Positions 8,433-17,158 are shown, numbered from the stretch's first letter. The stretch: DNA of 64,000 nucleotides from Thermocatellispora tengchongensis (GCF_014202315.1 NZ_JACHGN010000008.1:1-64000), one strand, 5' to 3'. Numbers and translations are program-made. Notes: generated by a model from the sequence alone, not told the origin.

Positions 8433-9326
8433 ATGGACCTGGGCAAGGTGGGCGTCTGGCATCCGCTGTTCACCCGCGAGTCGGCGGGCGAGGTGCGGCG
8501 GGCGGCGGCGGAGATCGAGCGGCTCGGGTACGGCACGCTGTGGTACCCCGAGGCGCCCGGCGGGCGCGAGTCGCTCAGCGCGGGCGCGATCGTCCTCGCG
8601 GCCACCGAGCGGGTGAACGTGGCCAGCGGCATCGCGAGCATCTGGGCCAGGGACGCAATGGCCGCCGCGGCGGGGGCGGCGGCACTCGGCGAGGCGTACG
8701 GCGGCCGGTTCGTCCTCGGCCTCGGCGTCAGCCACAAGCCCGCGGTCCAGATGCGCGGCCACGACTACACGCGGCCGGTGGCGGCGATGTCGGCGTACCT
8801 CGACGCGATGCGCGAGATCCCGCCGGTCGCCGCCCCCGAGCGCCCCGTGCCCGTGCTCCTGGCGGCACTGCGCCCGCGGATGCTGGAACTGGCCCGCGAG
8901 AAGGCCGACGGCGTGCACTCCTACTTCGTGCCGCCCGAGCACACCGATCTCGCCCGCAAGACGCTCGGCCCGGGGCCCGTGCTGGCGCCCGAGCAGGCCG
9001 TCGTCCTGGAGACCGACCCGGCCAGGGCCCGCGCCATCGCCCGCACCCACACGCGCGTCTACCTGCAACTGCCCAACTACGTCAACAACCTGCTGCACCT
9101 CGGCTTCTCGCAGGACGACGTGGCGGGCGAGGGCAGCGACCGCCTCGTGGACGCCATCGTCGCCTGGGGCGACGCCGACGCCATCGCCACCCGCGTCCGC
9201 GACCACCTGGACGCCGGCGCCGACCACGTCTCGCTGCAACCCCTCCCGTCGGGCGTGGACGAGAGCCTGGCCCTCCTCCGCGACCTGGCCCCCGTCCTGG
9301 GCCCGCTCCTGACCTCGGAGGGCTGA
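8433..9326 (+). CDS. LLM-class F420-dependent oxidoreductase (TIGR03620-like)
   Basis: A 297-residue TIM-barrel protein of the luciferase-like superfamily. It starts MDLGKVGVWHPLFTRESAG and contains GYGTLWYPEAPGGRESLSAG and the barrel strand RFVLGLGVSHKPAVQ, which match the actinobacterial F420-type TIGR03620 subfamily. Reduced F420 (or FMN) would be the hydride carrier; the substrate is unknown. I chose the ATG at 8433 because GGGAGGTG lies just upstream and homologues start with this strand. An upstream in-frame ATG at 8373 has no better site. Its stop abuts the stop of the opposite-strand LysR gene with no spacer. Confidence 0.85.
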   Translation: MDLGKVGVWHPLFTRESAGEVRRAAAEIERLGYGTLWYPEAPGGRESLSAGAIVLAATERVNVASGIASIWARDAMAAAAGAAALGEAYGGRFVLGLGVSHKPAVQMRGHDYTRPVAAMSAYLDAMREIPPVAAPERPVPVLLAALRPRMLELAREKADGVHSYFVPPEHTDLARKTLGPGPVLAPEQAVVLETDPARARAIARTHTRVYLQLPNYVNNLLHLGFSQDDVAGEGSDRLVDAIVAWGDADAIATRVRDHLDAGADHVSLQPLPSGVDESLALLRDLAPVLGPLLTSEG

Positions 9327-10289
9327 TCAGCCGGGGGCCGCCCGCCCCTGGCCGACGAGTTCCTGCAGCTCGCGTCCGACGCTGCGGACGTGGTCCAGCA
9401 GCAGGCCGGCCGCCGGGGTGGGCGGCCGGCCCGCGGGCGTGGTCAGGCTCACCGTCTGGGCCGCCTCGTCGATCGTGATCGGGAACGCCCGCAGCGCCGG
9501 CTCGTTGTGGACCAGCAGGAACGGCAGGACCGTGATCGTGTCGGTGCTTTCCAGTATCTGGCGGACGGTGAGGATGGCGGTGCCCTCGACGCGGTTCTCG
9601 GGCAGCGGCAGCCGCCGGTTCGCGAAGGCGGTCTCCAGTTCGGCGCGCAGCCGGGTGTCGTCGCCCGGCAGAATCCACGGGAACGCGAACAGGCCGCCGA
9701 GATCGATCGCCGGCATGCCGAACGCCGGGTGGCCCGCGCGCGCCACCACCTGCAGCGGCTCGGCGTAGAGCACCTCGCACTCCGCCGACGGCCGGGCCGC
9801 GGACTGCGCCGGCCTGCCCACCAGGAAGTCGAGACGGCCTGTGTCGAGATCGGTCAGCAAACTCTCCAGGGGCGCCTCGCGAATGATGACCGTCACGAGC
9901 GGATGACTCTGCTTGAGGCGGTTGATCGCGCGCGGGAGCAGGAGGTTCGTGCCGCCCAGGTGCGAGCCGACCACGACGGTCCCGCGCGTGGCGTTGCTCA
10001 GCTCGGCGATGTGCTCGCCCGCCTGGTTGAGCTGGGCCAGTACGGCACGCGCGTGCGTGGTGAACGCCGACCCGTAGATCGTGGGCGTCAGGCCGCGCGG
10101 GCCACGGTCGTACAGCCGCACCCCGAGTATCCGCTCGACCTCCTGCAACGCCCGGGAGACGACCGGCTGCGCCACGTGCAGGTGCGTCGCGGCGGCCACC
10201 ACGCTGCCCTGCCGGCTGAGGACGTCGATGAGCACCAGGTGGCGGAGTTTCAGCCTTCCGTCGAGGAGCTTGGGGACGTGCACCGCCAC
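9327..10289 (-). CDS. LysR-family transcriptional regulator
   Basis: A 320-residue LysR regulator. The winged helix-turn-helix is at about 14-75 (LRHLVLIDVLSRQGSVVAAA, then HVAQPVVSRALQEVERILG), and the substrate-binding half spans about 95-300. The motif GTVVVGSHLGG opens the effector domain, as in the GalR/PcaQ-like branch that controls aromatic or sugar-acid catabolism. It is divergent from the small ABM-domain gene at 10423 across 133 bp, so that gene is its likeliest target together with itself. A clear T-N11-A operator could not be singled out by eye. Confidence 0.9.
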   Translation of the reverse strand: MAVHVPKLLDGRLKLRHLVLIDVLSRQGSVVAAATHLHVAQPVVSRALQEVERILGVRLYDRGPRGLTPTIYGSAFTTHARAVLAQLNQAGEHIAELSNATRGTVVVGSHLGGTNLLLPRAINRLKQSHPLVTVIIREAPLESLLTDLDTGRLDFLVGRPAQSAARPSAECEVLYAEPLQVVARAGHPAFGMPAIDLGGLFAFPWILPGDDTRLRAELETAFANRRLPLPENRVEGTAILTVRQILESTDTITVLPFLLVHNEPALRAFPITIDEAAQTVSLTTPAGRPPTPAAGLLLDHVRSVGRELQELVGQGRAAPG

Positions 10290-10422
10290 AGGGTATAGCC
10301 GGACGGGTAAGGCTCAGCTCGCGAAATGATATTTGCGCCGTGCCGCGACCGGCCATCATGCTCGGGCAATGCGACGGGCCCGCGCAATGCAGGCGGCATT
10401 ATCGGAAGGAACGAAACTCCTG

Positions 10423-10716
10423 ATGGTCATCGTGTACGGCCACGTTTCCGTCGATCCGGGCCGCCTTGACGAGGTCCGGGCGGCGGCCGCCGAGTTCCAG
10501 GCGCGCTGCCGGTCCGAGGACGGCTGCATCGACTACACGCTCTCCTGGGACACCGGGGAGGCCGCCACGCTCTGCCTGCTCGAAGCGTGGACCGGCGAGC
10601 CGGCCCACGAGGTGCACCGCGAGCAGGAGCACGTCAAGGAGTGGACCGCGTTCATCGCCTCGGCGTCGCTGGCCGCCCCGGTCTTCAAGCGGCACGCGTT
10701 CGACGGCACGGCGTAA
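10423..10716 (+). CDS. ABM-domain (antibiotic biosynthesis monooxygenase-like) protein
   Basis: A 97-residue dimeric alpha/beta-barrel protein of the ABM family. It starts MVIVYGHVSVDPGRLDEV and contains RSEDGCIDYTLSWDT, EAWTGEPAHEVHRE and a closing HV/EWT helix. Family members are cofactor-free quinol monooxygenases or small-molecule binders. The ATG at 10423 follows GGAAGGA by 12 nt. An upstream in-frame ATG at 10333 would add a 30-residue Arg/Ala tail unlike the family. The divergent LysR gene suggests inducible expression. Confidence 0.85.
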   Translation: MVIVYGHVSVDPGRLDEVRAAAAEFQARCRSEDGCIDYTLSWDTGEAATLCLLEAWTGEPAHEVHREQEHVKEWTAFIASASLAAPVFKRHAFDGTA

Positions 10717-10793
10717 GCGGCCCCACCCGGGACAGTCTTCTGCTCCACCGGCGGGGATGGGGAAATGTCGGTGGCGCGGGTTATGGTGCGGGC

Positions 10794-12758
10794 ATGGTGG
10801 GGCGGGCCGGCACATGGGGTGAGGCGACCGGCCGCGAGCTGATCGCGGCGCTGGCGGTCGCCCAGGCGGCTCGCGCGCGTCCCGTGGTGGCCGAGCTGCG
10901 CCGCCGCGACGCCGCCGGGCTCCTGCCCGCCGAGCAGTTCGCCGCCGCGTTACGCGCCCTCGCCGCACGCGGGGATCGCGCCCCGGCCGCCGCCGCCCTC
11001 GCCTGGATCGCCGAGTCCGCCCCCGCGCGCGCCGATGCCTCCTTACCGGCGCTGGCGCTCCTGGTGCGCCACCCCGTCCCCGCGATCCGCGACCGCGCCG
11101 TGCGCCTCGCGCTCCGCCTGGCCCCGCACGCGGGGGCCGAGGCGGGCAAGGCGATCCGGGAGGCCGCGGCGCAGCTCCCGCCCGAGCACCGCCACCCGCT
11201 CACCCGCGCCTACGGCGCCCAGACCCTCGTCCCCGCCCCGCCGGTTCCCGCCCCGCGCGGGCCGGCCGAGCCCCCGGCCCCCATCGGGTCCCCCGCCGGC
11301 CTGGCCCGCGCCCTGCGCGCGCTGCGCTGGCCCGCCGAGCCCGCCCAGGTGGAGCCGGTGCTCGCGGCCCTGGTCGAACTGGCCGCCCGCGACCGCTCCT
11401 CCCTCGCCGCGGCCCTGGCCGAGTGGCGCCGGGCCGAGTGGGGCGAGCGGCTCGACCCCCGCCGGTACGCCTTCCCCACGACGGCGTACGACAGTGACAT
11501 CCTGGCCCTGGTGCGGCGCTGCGTCCTGGCGGCGATGTCCCCGCACGAGAGCCGCGAGCTGACCCTGGCCCTGGCCGGGCAGCACCTGCCCGGCGAGGAG
11601 GCCGCGGGCCCCGACGAGTTCGTCCGCGAACGCCTCCGCGAGATCATCCGGGCCTACGAGCGCGGCGCCGAGGTCGCCCCGCTGCTGGCCACCCCGCCGG
11701 TGACGCTGGCGTCCCTGGTGGCCCGGCTGGAGGATCTGGCGGCGCGCGGCCTGGAGCCCCTGGAGCACGACCTGGCCCAGGCGCTGCTGCGCCTCCCGCG
11801 CGAGCACGACCCGGCCGCGCTCGCCCGCGCCGCCCGCCTGACCTCACCCGCGGGCCGCGTCCTGGCGGCCTGGCTCGCGGCCCCCGACCCGGTGGTGACC
11901 TGCGGCCTGGAGATCGTGGCGCGGCCCGACCCCGAGACCGGCGAGCCGTCCTCGGTCCAGGAGATGCACGCCCGGGTGACCTGCGCCGCCGGCGGCGCGA
12001 CGGGCGGCGCGGGAGGCGGCGGGGGAGGCGGCGCGACGGGCGGCGCCGGTGCCGGCGGGCTGGGCGAGGGGGGTGGCGGCGCCGTCGCGTCCGCCGTCGG
12101 CGGGCCCGGCGGTCTTCCGGCCTCCGTCGCCCGGCTGCTGTTCACCCTGGCCCCGGCGCCGGGCCTGCCGGGCTACTCGACCTCGATGGCGTGGTGGCCG
12201 CACGTCATGCCGTCCCACCGCGAGGTCGTCGCGGCCCATCTGCTGGAGTGCCTGCCCTCGGTCTCCGGCGGCGACGACGGCCAGACCGAGTCGCTGCCCG
12301 CGCTGGCCGCGGGCGCGGGGCCGGTGGGCCGGGCCACCGCGTGCGCGCTGGTCTGCGGCATGGGGCACCGCCGCGCCGCCCAGCGCTCGCACGCCGCCGA
12401 AGCGCTCCTCGCGCTCGGCGGCGAGTTACCCGCGCCCGACCTGGGCTGGGCCATCGCCGAGATGGGCCGGGCGGGCCTGGTCCGGCTCGATCGCCTCGCC
12501 TCGGCCCTGGCCGAGGCCGTACGCCGCGGCGCGCACGCCCTCGTCTGGTCGGCCCTGGCCGCGGCCCTGCCCCCGCTCCTGCCCGAGCGCGACGCCCGTC
12601 CCCGCGAGGGCCTGGCCGAGCTGATCGCCGTGGCCGCCGAGGCGGCCCCCGCCGTGACCGGCACGGCCCCGATCCCCGGCCTGGCCGAGATCGCCCGCAG
12701 GCCGGGCAGCAGCCGGGTGGTGCGCGAGGCCCGCCGCCTGCACGCGCTCACCGCGTAG
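10794..12758 (+). CDS. HEAT/ARM-like helical repeat protein of unknown function
   Basis: A 654-residue Ala/Leu/Arg-rich protein predicted to be almost all alpha-helical, with many 30-40 residue helix pairs such as LPALALLVRHPVPAIRDRAV. This resembles HEAT-type solenoids and the DUF6493-like proteins of Streptomyces, but that family call is tentative. No catalytic motif is visible. Residues of about 399-432 form a Gly/Ala/Thr low-complexity insert coded by repeats of GGCGGCGCGACG type, probably an expanded linker. The ATG at 10794 is preceded by in-frame weak sites only. It converges on the NACHT-LRR gene with one base between the stop codons. In related genomes such proteins often sit by SWIM-finger and AAA/VWA genes, none of which appears here. 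Confidence 0.6.
   Translation: MVGRAGTWGEATGRELIAALAVAQAARARPVVAELRRRDAAGLLPAEQFAAALRALAARGDRAPAAAALAWIAESAPARADASLPALALLVRHPVPAIRDRAVRLALRLAPHAGAEAGKAIREAAAQLPPEHRHPLTRAYGAQTLVPAPPVPAPRGPAEPPAPIGSPAGLARALRALRWPAEPAQVEPVLAALVELAARDRSSLAAALAEWRRAEWGERLDPRRYAFPTTAYDSDILALVRRCVLAAMSPHESRELTLALAGQHLPGEEAAGPDEFVRERLREIIRAYERGAEVAPLLATPPVTLASLVARLEDLAARGLEPLEHDLAQALLRLPREHDPAALARAARLTSPAGRVLAAWLAAPDPVVTCGLEIVARPDPETGEPSSVQEMHARVTCAAGGATGGAGGGGGGGATGGAGAGGLGEGGGGAVASAVGGPGGLPASVARLLFTLAPAPGLPGYSTSMAWWPHVMPSHREVVAAHLLECLPSVSGGDDGQTESLPALAAGAGPVGRATACALVCGMGHRRAAQRSHAAEALLALGGELPAPDLGWAIAEMGRAGLVRLDRLASALAEAVRRGAHALVWSALAAALPPLLPERDARPREGLAELIAVAAEAAPAVTGTAPIPGLAEIARRPGSSRVVREARRLHALTA
11986..12062 (+). 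repeat. Gly/Ala-coding low-complexity expansion inside the helical protein
   Basis: Imperfect repeats of GGCGGCGCGACGGGC and GGAGGCGGC code for a stretch of mostly Gly with Ala and Thr. This interrupts an otherwise helical protein in frame and is likely a flexible loop that grew by slippage. Confidence 0.7.
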
Positions 12759-12759
12759 C

Positions 12760-15700
12760 TCACATCCGCAGCACAGTGACGCTGTCGCCGAGCAGGTCCT
12801 CGTTGATCACCTGCTGGCCGCCGCCGAGATAGAGGTCCAGCTCCCGGATCCCCGCCAGCGGGGCGAGGTCGACGGGACCGGGAAGGTCGTACAACACCAG
12901 GGCGGACAGCCGGGGGAGGTCCGCCAGGGGCGCGAGATCCGCCGCCGGGATGCTGCGCAGCGTGACCCTCGTCAGATGGGGGAGGCCGCGCAGATCCTCC
13001 AGGTGGCCGATCCGCGGGCATCGGGCGATGTACAGCTCCGTCAGCCACAGCTTGCCGATTCCGGTCAGGGCGGTCAGGTCGGCGAGTCCGCCCAGGGTCA
13101 GCGTCATCACGCCCGGCCAGGTGTCGGCGATGGCCGAGACCCCTCCCACGGGGGTGACCGACGACAGTGTGAGGTCGGTCAGGAGGGTCATGCCCGCCAT
13201 CGAGGACAGATCGGCCCGTTGCGGTGCGCCATGGAGCCGCAGTTCGCGCAGCTCGGACTGCCGGGCGAGCGGGCCGAGATCCGCGCCGTCGGGCAGGGTC
13301 AGGCCGAGGCTCGTCAGCCGGGGAACCAGGTCGAGGAAGGACAGGTCGTCATGGCGCACCGACAAGTTCAGGCGGAGGTTCTGCAGGCGATGGAGACCGG
13401 CGAGCCCCGAGCAGTCGACCGGCCCCGGCCGCGGCTTGCCGATCCGGAGGTATCTCAGCTCGCTCAGCTCGCCGATCTCGCGGACATGCTCCGTGTCCAG
13501 CGCCAGCACCTCCAGCGATCGCAGCCGGGGCAGATCGCGCAGGAACGCCAGGTCGCCGACGGTCACCTCTTCGTCCACGGTGAGCGCGGTCAGATTCTCC
13601 AGGTGCCGCAGCGACCGCAACTGGCCGAAGCGGCGCACCCGGAGCGAGACCCCCCTGGGAATCCGGGACAGGACGCGGCGCGCGTACTCCTCGGTGTCGA
13701 AGAACGCCGATGAGGCGATGAGCTCGCTCGTCACGTTCGGGCGGCCGTCGGCGGCGTGCGCGGCGAGCTTGGCCAGCGCCGCCGGGCCGTTGATCAGCCA
13801 GGCCGTGCGCACGGTCATGGCCGCGTGCTCCGGCCGGAGCCCGGACAGGTCGTCCGGCAGCCGCCGCAGAGTCTCCTCGCCCGCCGCCGCCAGCAGGGCG
13901 GCCTCCGTCTCGGTCACGGGCGGGATCACGAGGCGGAAGCACTCCTCGATGCGGTCGCGCAGGTCGGCCGGGATCTCCTGGATCGTCTCCAGGCAGCTCA
14001 CGACCAGCAGGCGGAGCGAGCGTGCCCGTGCGGCCTCGCGGCCGGCGCGCTCCAGGAGGCCGGCCAGCAGCGCGCGGCGCAGGCGGCCGGTCGCGTGGCC
14101 GGCGGTCATCACCGCGACCTCGCGCCAGTCGTCGAAGTGGGCGTTGCGGACGACGAGGTCCACGTCCTCGTCCTCGACGATCTGGCCGGCCGCCAGGTAC
14201 TCCTGGATGGTCTTGTGCACGAAGTCGATCCGCTCCGGCACCGGCTCGCGCAGCACGCCGCTGCGCCGCAGCAGGTGCGCCAGCACGTCCTGCGGCGGGT
14301 ACGAGACGCGGGTCATGGACTCCAGCTTCTGCGCCACCCGCTTCAGCGCGGTCGCCTTGGGCAGCTCGGACCTGCCCGTGGACACCAGGAGCCAGGCCAG
14401 GTCGCGCAGGATCCAGACCTTCTGCTCCCGGTCCAGCGCCACCGTGTCGGGGATGCGCCGCTCCGCGTCGCGGCGTTCCAGCAGCATCTCCAGGACCGCC
14501 TCGTACAGGCCCATGCGGCTGCGCGGGAGCCGGCTGCGCCGGTCCAGGTTGAGCGCGCAGAGCATCGCGGCCAGCAGCGGGGTGGTGGCGAGCTGGCGCA
14601 GGTGCGGGGCGCTCTCCAGGCGGGACAGCAGCGCGCCCTGGTAGCCCTCCAGCTCCTCCGGCTCGCAGGGCAGGCTCGGGCACTCGCGGACGGCCGCGTG
14701 CCACTGCCGGACCAGCTCGGCCAGGTCGGCCGGGGTCATCGGCTCCAGCAGCGCCGCCGTGAACCCCTCGTGGGCCAGCCACTCGGCCTCGGCGGCGGTG
14801 GGCCGGGAGGTGACCACCACCCGCATGCCGGGGTAGGCGGCCAGGAGCCCGGCGAGCCAATGCCGCACGGCCGGGCGGTGCTCGACCACCAGCTCGTCCA
14901 CGCCGTCCACGAGCAGCAGCCCGCGCCCGGCCGCCAGCACCCGTTCCACCCAGCCGCGCGGCATCAGCCCGGCGACCTCCGGGGCGACATCGTGCGGGAA
15001 GCGCCCGGGGGGCGGGAAGCGGCCGTCGGCGTGGCTGCGCAGCTTGATCAGGAACGGCACGCAGCCGTGCCACGCCTGGAGGTCGCCGGTGAAGCCGCCG
15101 CGCGCCGCCCGCACCGCGAGCCAGCGCAGCAGGGTGCTCTTCCCGGAGCCCGCCTCGCCGCGGAGCAGGGTCAGCCGGGACCGGCCCAGGGCCGATTCGA
15201 CGCGCAGGCCGCCCGCCTCCTCCGGCGGCTCGGCGAGGGAGGCGATCGGGAGGCGTCCGGGGCGTTCCCGCGGGTTCGCGCCGGTCACGCTGAGGCTGAT
15301 GTAGGCGGCGCTCAGGGACGTGACCGGACGGAAGTTGTCCACGCGCACCCCGATCAGCTCGACCTCGTCCAGCACCCGGCTGAGGTGGTCGAGATACCGG
15401 CGCTCGAACGCGGCGTCGTCCTGGCGGCCCTCGGGGGCGTCGAGGGTGCGGATCGGCATCCGGGCGAGCACGCGTTCCATCTGGCCGGACAGGCCGCTGA
15501 GGCGGCTCAGCGTCTCGGACGCGGCCCGGGGGAGGTACTGCGGGAGCTGGCGGACCATCCGGACCACGCACTCCACCGACTCGGCGAGCAGGGCCGCGTA
15601 CAGGCGGTCCTCGGCCTCGCCCAGGCGGGGCGGGGGCAGCCGGCGCAGGACGCGCTCGGCCAGAGCGCCCGGGTCGCCGTCGGCCTCGAACAGGGCCGCG

Positions 15701-16008
15701 TCGGAGAAGTCGGCCCGGCGCAGCGCGTCGGTGACCTCGGCGAGCACGGCGGCGCGGGCGTCCTCGTCCAGGCCGCCGTACTCGTGCTCCACCAGCGGGC
15801 GCAGCCTGTCCTCGACCGCCAGGGCGATGCCGTTCACCTGGTTGGCGAACTTGCGGGGGGCCATCCGGTCGCGGAAGTTCGCCCGGATCAGCTCGCTCAG
15901 GTCCGACTCGCGCTCGGTGCGCGAGGAGCGCACCGCGAGCCATTCGCGTACGGCCCGCTCGGCGACGGCCCTGCCCGCCGCCACCACTGCCGTCTCCACG
16001 CCGGTCAT
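12760..16008 (-). CDS. NACHT NTPase with N-terminal helical domain and C-terminal leucine-rich repeats
   Basis: A 1082-residue STAND NTPase laid out like an NLR immune sensor. Residues 1 to about 190 are helical (TAVVAAGRAVAERAVREW onward) and resemble the NNH-type N-terminal domains of actinobacterial NACHT proteins. The NACHT core has P-loop GEAGSGKST (about 284-292), Walker B LLLVDGVDEL (about 364-373), sensor VVVTSRP (about 397-403), and the winged-helix FVHKTIQEYLAA (about 596-607). About 790-1082 is a run of leucine-rich repeats of the short SDS22-like type. Bacterial NACHT proteins are proven anti-phage proteins in several families (Kibby et al., 2023), so defence is the leading hypothesis. 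The ATG at 16008 is chosen because the residues upstream of it are non-homologous in character. Neighbours are a convergent helical protein and a divergent methyltransferase. Confidence 0.88.
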   Translation of the reverse strand: MTGVETAVVAAGRAVAERAVREWLAVRSSRTERESDLSELIRANFRDRMAPRKFANQVNGIALAVEDRLRPLVEHEYGGLDEDARAAVLAEVTDALRRADFSDAALFEADGDPGALAERVLRRLPPPRLGEAEDRLYAALLAESVECVVRMVRQLPQYLPRAASETLSRLSGLSGQMERVLARMPIRTLDAPEGRQDDAAFERRYLDHLSRVLDEVELIGVRVDNFRPVTSLSAAYISLSVTGANPRERPGRLPIASLAEPPEEAGGLRVESALGRSRLTLLRGEAGSGKSTLLRWLAVRAARGGFTGDLQAWHGCVPFLIKLRSHADGRFPPPGRFPHDVAPEVAGLMPRGWVERVLAAGRGLLLVDGVDELVVEHRPAVRHWLAGLLAAYPGMRVVVTSRPTAAEAEWLAHEGFTAALLEPMTPADLAELVRQWHAAVRECPSLPCEPEELEGYQGALLSRLESAPHLRQLATTPLLAAMLCALNLDRRSRLPRSRMGLYEAVLEMLLERRDAERRIPDTVALDREQKVWILRDLAWLLVSTGRSELPKATALKRVAQKLESMTRVSYPPQDVLAHLLRRSGVLREPVPERIDFVHKTIQEYLAAGQIVEDEDVDLVVRNAHFDDWREVAVMTAGHATGRLRRALLAGLLERAGREAARARSLRLLVVSCLETIQEIPADLRDRIEECFRLVIPPVTETEAALLAAAGEETLRRLPDDLSGLRPEHAAMTVRTAWLINGPAALAKLAAHAADGRPNVTSELIASSAFFDTEEYARRVLSRIPRGVSLRVRRFGQLRSLRHLENLTALTVDEEVTVGDLAFLRDLPRLRSLEVLALDTEHVREIGELSELRYLRIGKPRPGPVDCSGLAGLHRLQNLRLNLSVRHDDLSFLDLVPRLTSLGLTLPDGADLGPLARQSELRELRLHGAPQRADLSSMAGMTLLTDLTLSSVTPVGGVSAIADTWPGVMTLTLGGLADLTALTGIGKLWLTELYIARCPRIGHLEDLRGLPHLTRVTLRSIPAADLAPLADLPRLSALVLYDLPGPVDLAPLAGIRELDLYLGGGQQVINEDLLGDSVTVLRM

Positions 16009-16108
16009 GTTCCGATCCTGCTGTGGCCGCGGGCGGCCCGCGCAAGTTTCCGCCGATTCGATACCCGCGGAGGTATGATGCGAATGATCTTGAACTGAAG
16101 GAGATTCG

Positions 16109-16924
16109 GTGGCGGATGAACCGACCGGTCCACGGGATTCGGTGCCGGTGATCGACACCAGCGTGCCGCACTCGGCCCGGGTGTGGAACTACATGCTGGG
16201 CGGCAAGGACCACTATCCCGTCGATCGGATGGCCGGAGAGAAAATCCGCGAGGTGTTCCCCGGCATGGTGGACATCGCGCGGCAGTCGCGGCACATGCTC
16301 ACCCGCGTGGTCCGGTTCCTGGCCGGAGAGGCGGGCATCCGGCAGTTCCTGGACATCGGGACGGGGCTGCCGACGGAGGACAACACGCACGAGGTGGCGC
16401 AGCGGATCGCGCCGGAGTCGCGCATCGTGTACGTGGACAACGACCCGCTGGTGCTGGTGCACGCGGCGGCGCTGCTCACCAGCACCGAGGAGGGCGCGAC
16501 CGACTACATCCAGGCCGACGTGCGCGACCCGGAGTTCATCCTGCGCGAGGCGGCCAAGACCCTGGACTTCAGCAAGCCGACGGCGCTCATGCTGATGGGG
16601 ATCATGGGGCTGGTCGCCGACTACGACGAGGCGCGGGCGGTGGTGAGCCGGCTGCTGCGCGAGCTGCCGTCCGGCAGCTACCTCGCCCTGTACGACGGCA
16701 CCGACACCGACCCCGCGTACGTCAAGGCGCTGGGCGGTTACAACAGGGGCAGCGGCGCCATCCCCTACACCCCGCGCAGCCCGGAGATGATCGAGCGGTT
16801 CTTCACCGGGCTGGAGCTGCTGGAGCCGGGCGTCGTGTCCGTGCCGCTGTGGCGGCCCGACCCCAACCCGTGGGGCACCGCGTCCGAGGTGGCCTGCTAC
16901 GGCGGGGTGGCGCTCAAGGTCTGA
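16109..16924 (+). CDS. SAM-dependent methyltransferase, Methyltransf_19 (DUF574) family
   Basis: A 271-residue methyltransferase of a family abundant in filamentous actinomycetes. Recognisable blocks are HSARVWNYMLGGKDHYPVDR, the SAM motif FLDIGTGLPTEDNTHEVAQ, and VYVDNDPLVLVHAAALL. The GTG start at 16109 follows AAGGAG by 5 nt. The substrate is unknown for the family, and many copies sit beside XRE/DUF397 regulators, which are absent here. It diverges from the NACHT gene across 100 bp; this may be chance or a shared control region. The last codons CTC AAG GTC TGA lie in a two-copy 18-bp tandem repeat. Confidence 0.9.
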   Translation: MADEPTGPRDSVPVIDTSVPHSARVWNYMLGGKDHYPVDRMAGEKIREVFPGMVDIARQSRHMLTRVVRFLAGEAGIRQFLDIGTGLPTEDNTHEVAQRIAPESRIVYVDNDPLVLVHAAALLTSTEEGATDYIQADVRDPEFILREAAKTLDFSKPTALMLMGIMGLVADYDEARAVVSRLLRELPSGSYLALYDGTDTDPAYVKALGGYNRGSGAIPYTPRSPEMIERFFTGLELLEPGVVSVPLWRPDPNPWGTASEVACYGGVALKV

Positions 16925-16949
16925 CACCGCTTCAAGGTCTGACACCGCT
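16914..16949 (+). repeat. Two-copy 18-bp tandem repeat over the methyltransferase stop codon
   Basis: TCAAGGTCTGACACCGCT occurs twice head to tail. The first copy contains the natural stop TGA and the second copy lies in the untranslated region, so the gene's 3' end was duplicated. The same arrangement is seen at 7072-7155. Confidence 0.93.
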
Positions 16950-16953
16950 TCCG

Positions 16954-16994
16954 CGAAGGCCCCGGCCGGCGATCGACGCCGGCCGGGGCCTTCG
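16954..16994 (+). terminator. Strong intrinsic-type terminator hairpin
   Basis: A perfect 17-bp stem (16954-16970 with 16978-16994) encloses a 7-nt loop GATCGAC directly after the methyltransferase. It is the clearest terminator of the window and separates this gene from the transport operon. Confidence 0.88.
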
Positions 16995-17061
16995 TGCGTC
17001 TAGTTACGTTCATGTGAAATCGCGGGCCGGAGACCTCGGCGAAACCGCTGGTCACGCAGGC

Positions 17062-17097
17062 TGTTCACCTGTGAACAAGCGCCGCCATCTTGTTCAC
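17062..17097. promoter_or_regulatory. Palindromic operator and extra half-site before the transport/hydantoinase operon
   Basis: TGTTCAC-CT-GTGAACA (17062-17077) is a perfect 7-bp inverted repeat, and a third TGTTCAC lies at 17091-17097. A related TGTTCAG is at 17130. A weak -35/-10 pair (TTGTTC at 17090 and GATAGA at 17112) would place the operator over or just upstream of the promoter of the gene at 17159. The pattern suits a GntR- or TetR-type dimer. No regulator gene lies alongside. Confidence 0.6.
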
Positions 17098-17158
17098 TGA
17101 AACTTGCGTCTGATAGAACAGGCGCACGTTGTTCAGCACGGGTCTCTGGAGGGCTGCC

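Noticed and set aside
16109-16924. Methyltransferase as a restriction-modification partner of the NACHT protein
   Set aside because: The fold is the small-molecule Methyltransf_19 family, common beside unrelated genes, with no DNA-methyltransferase motif.
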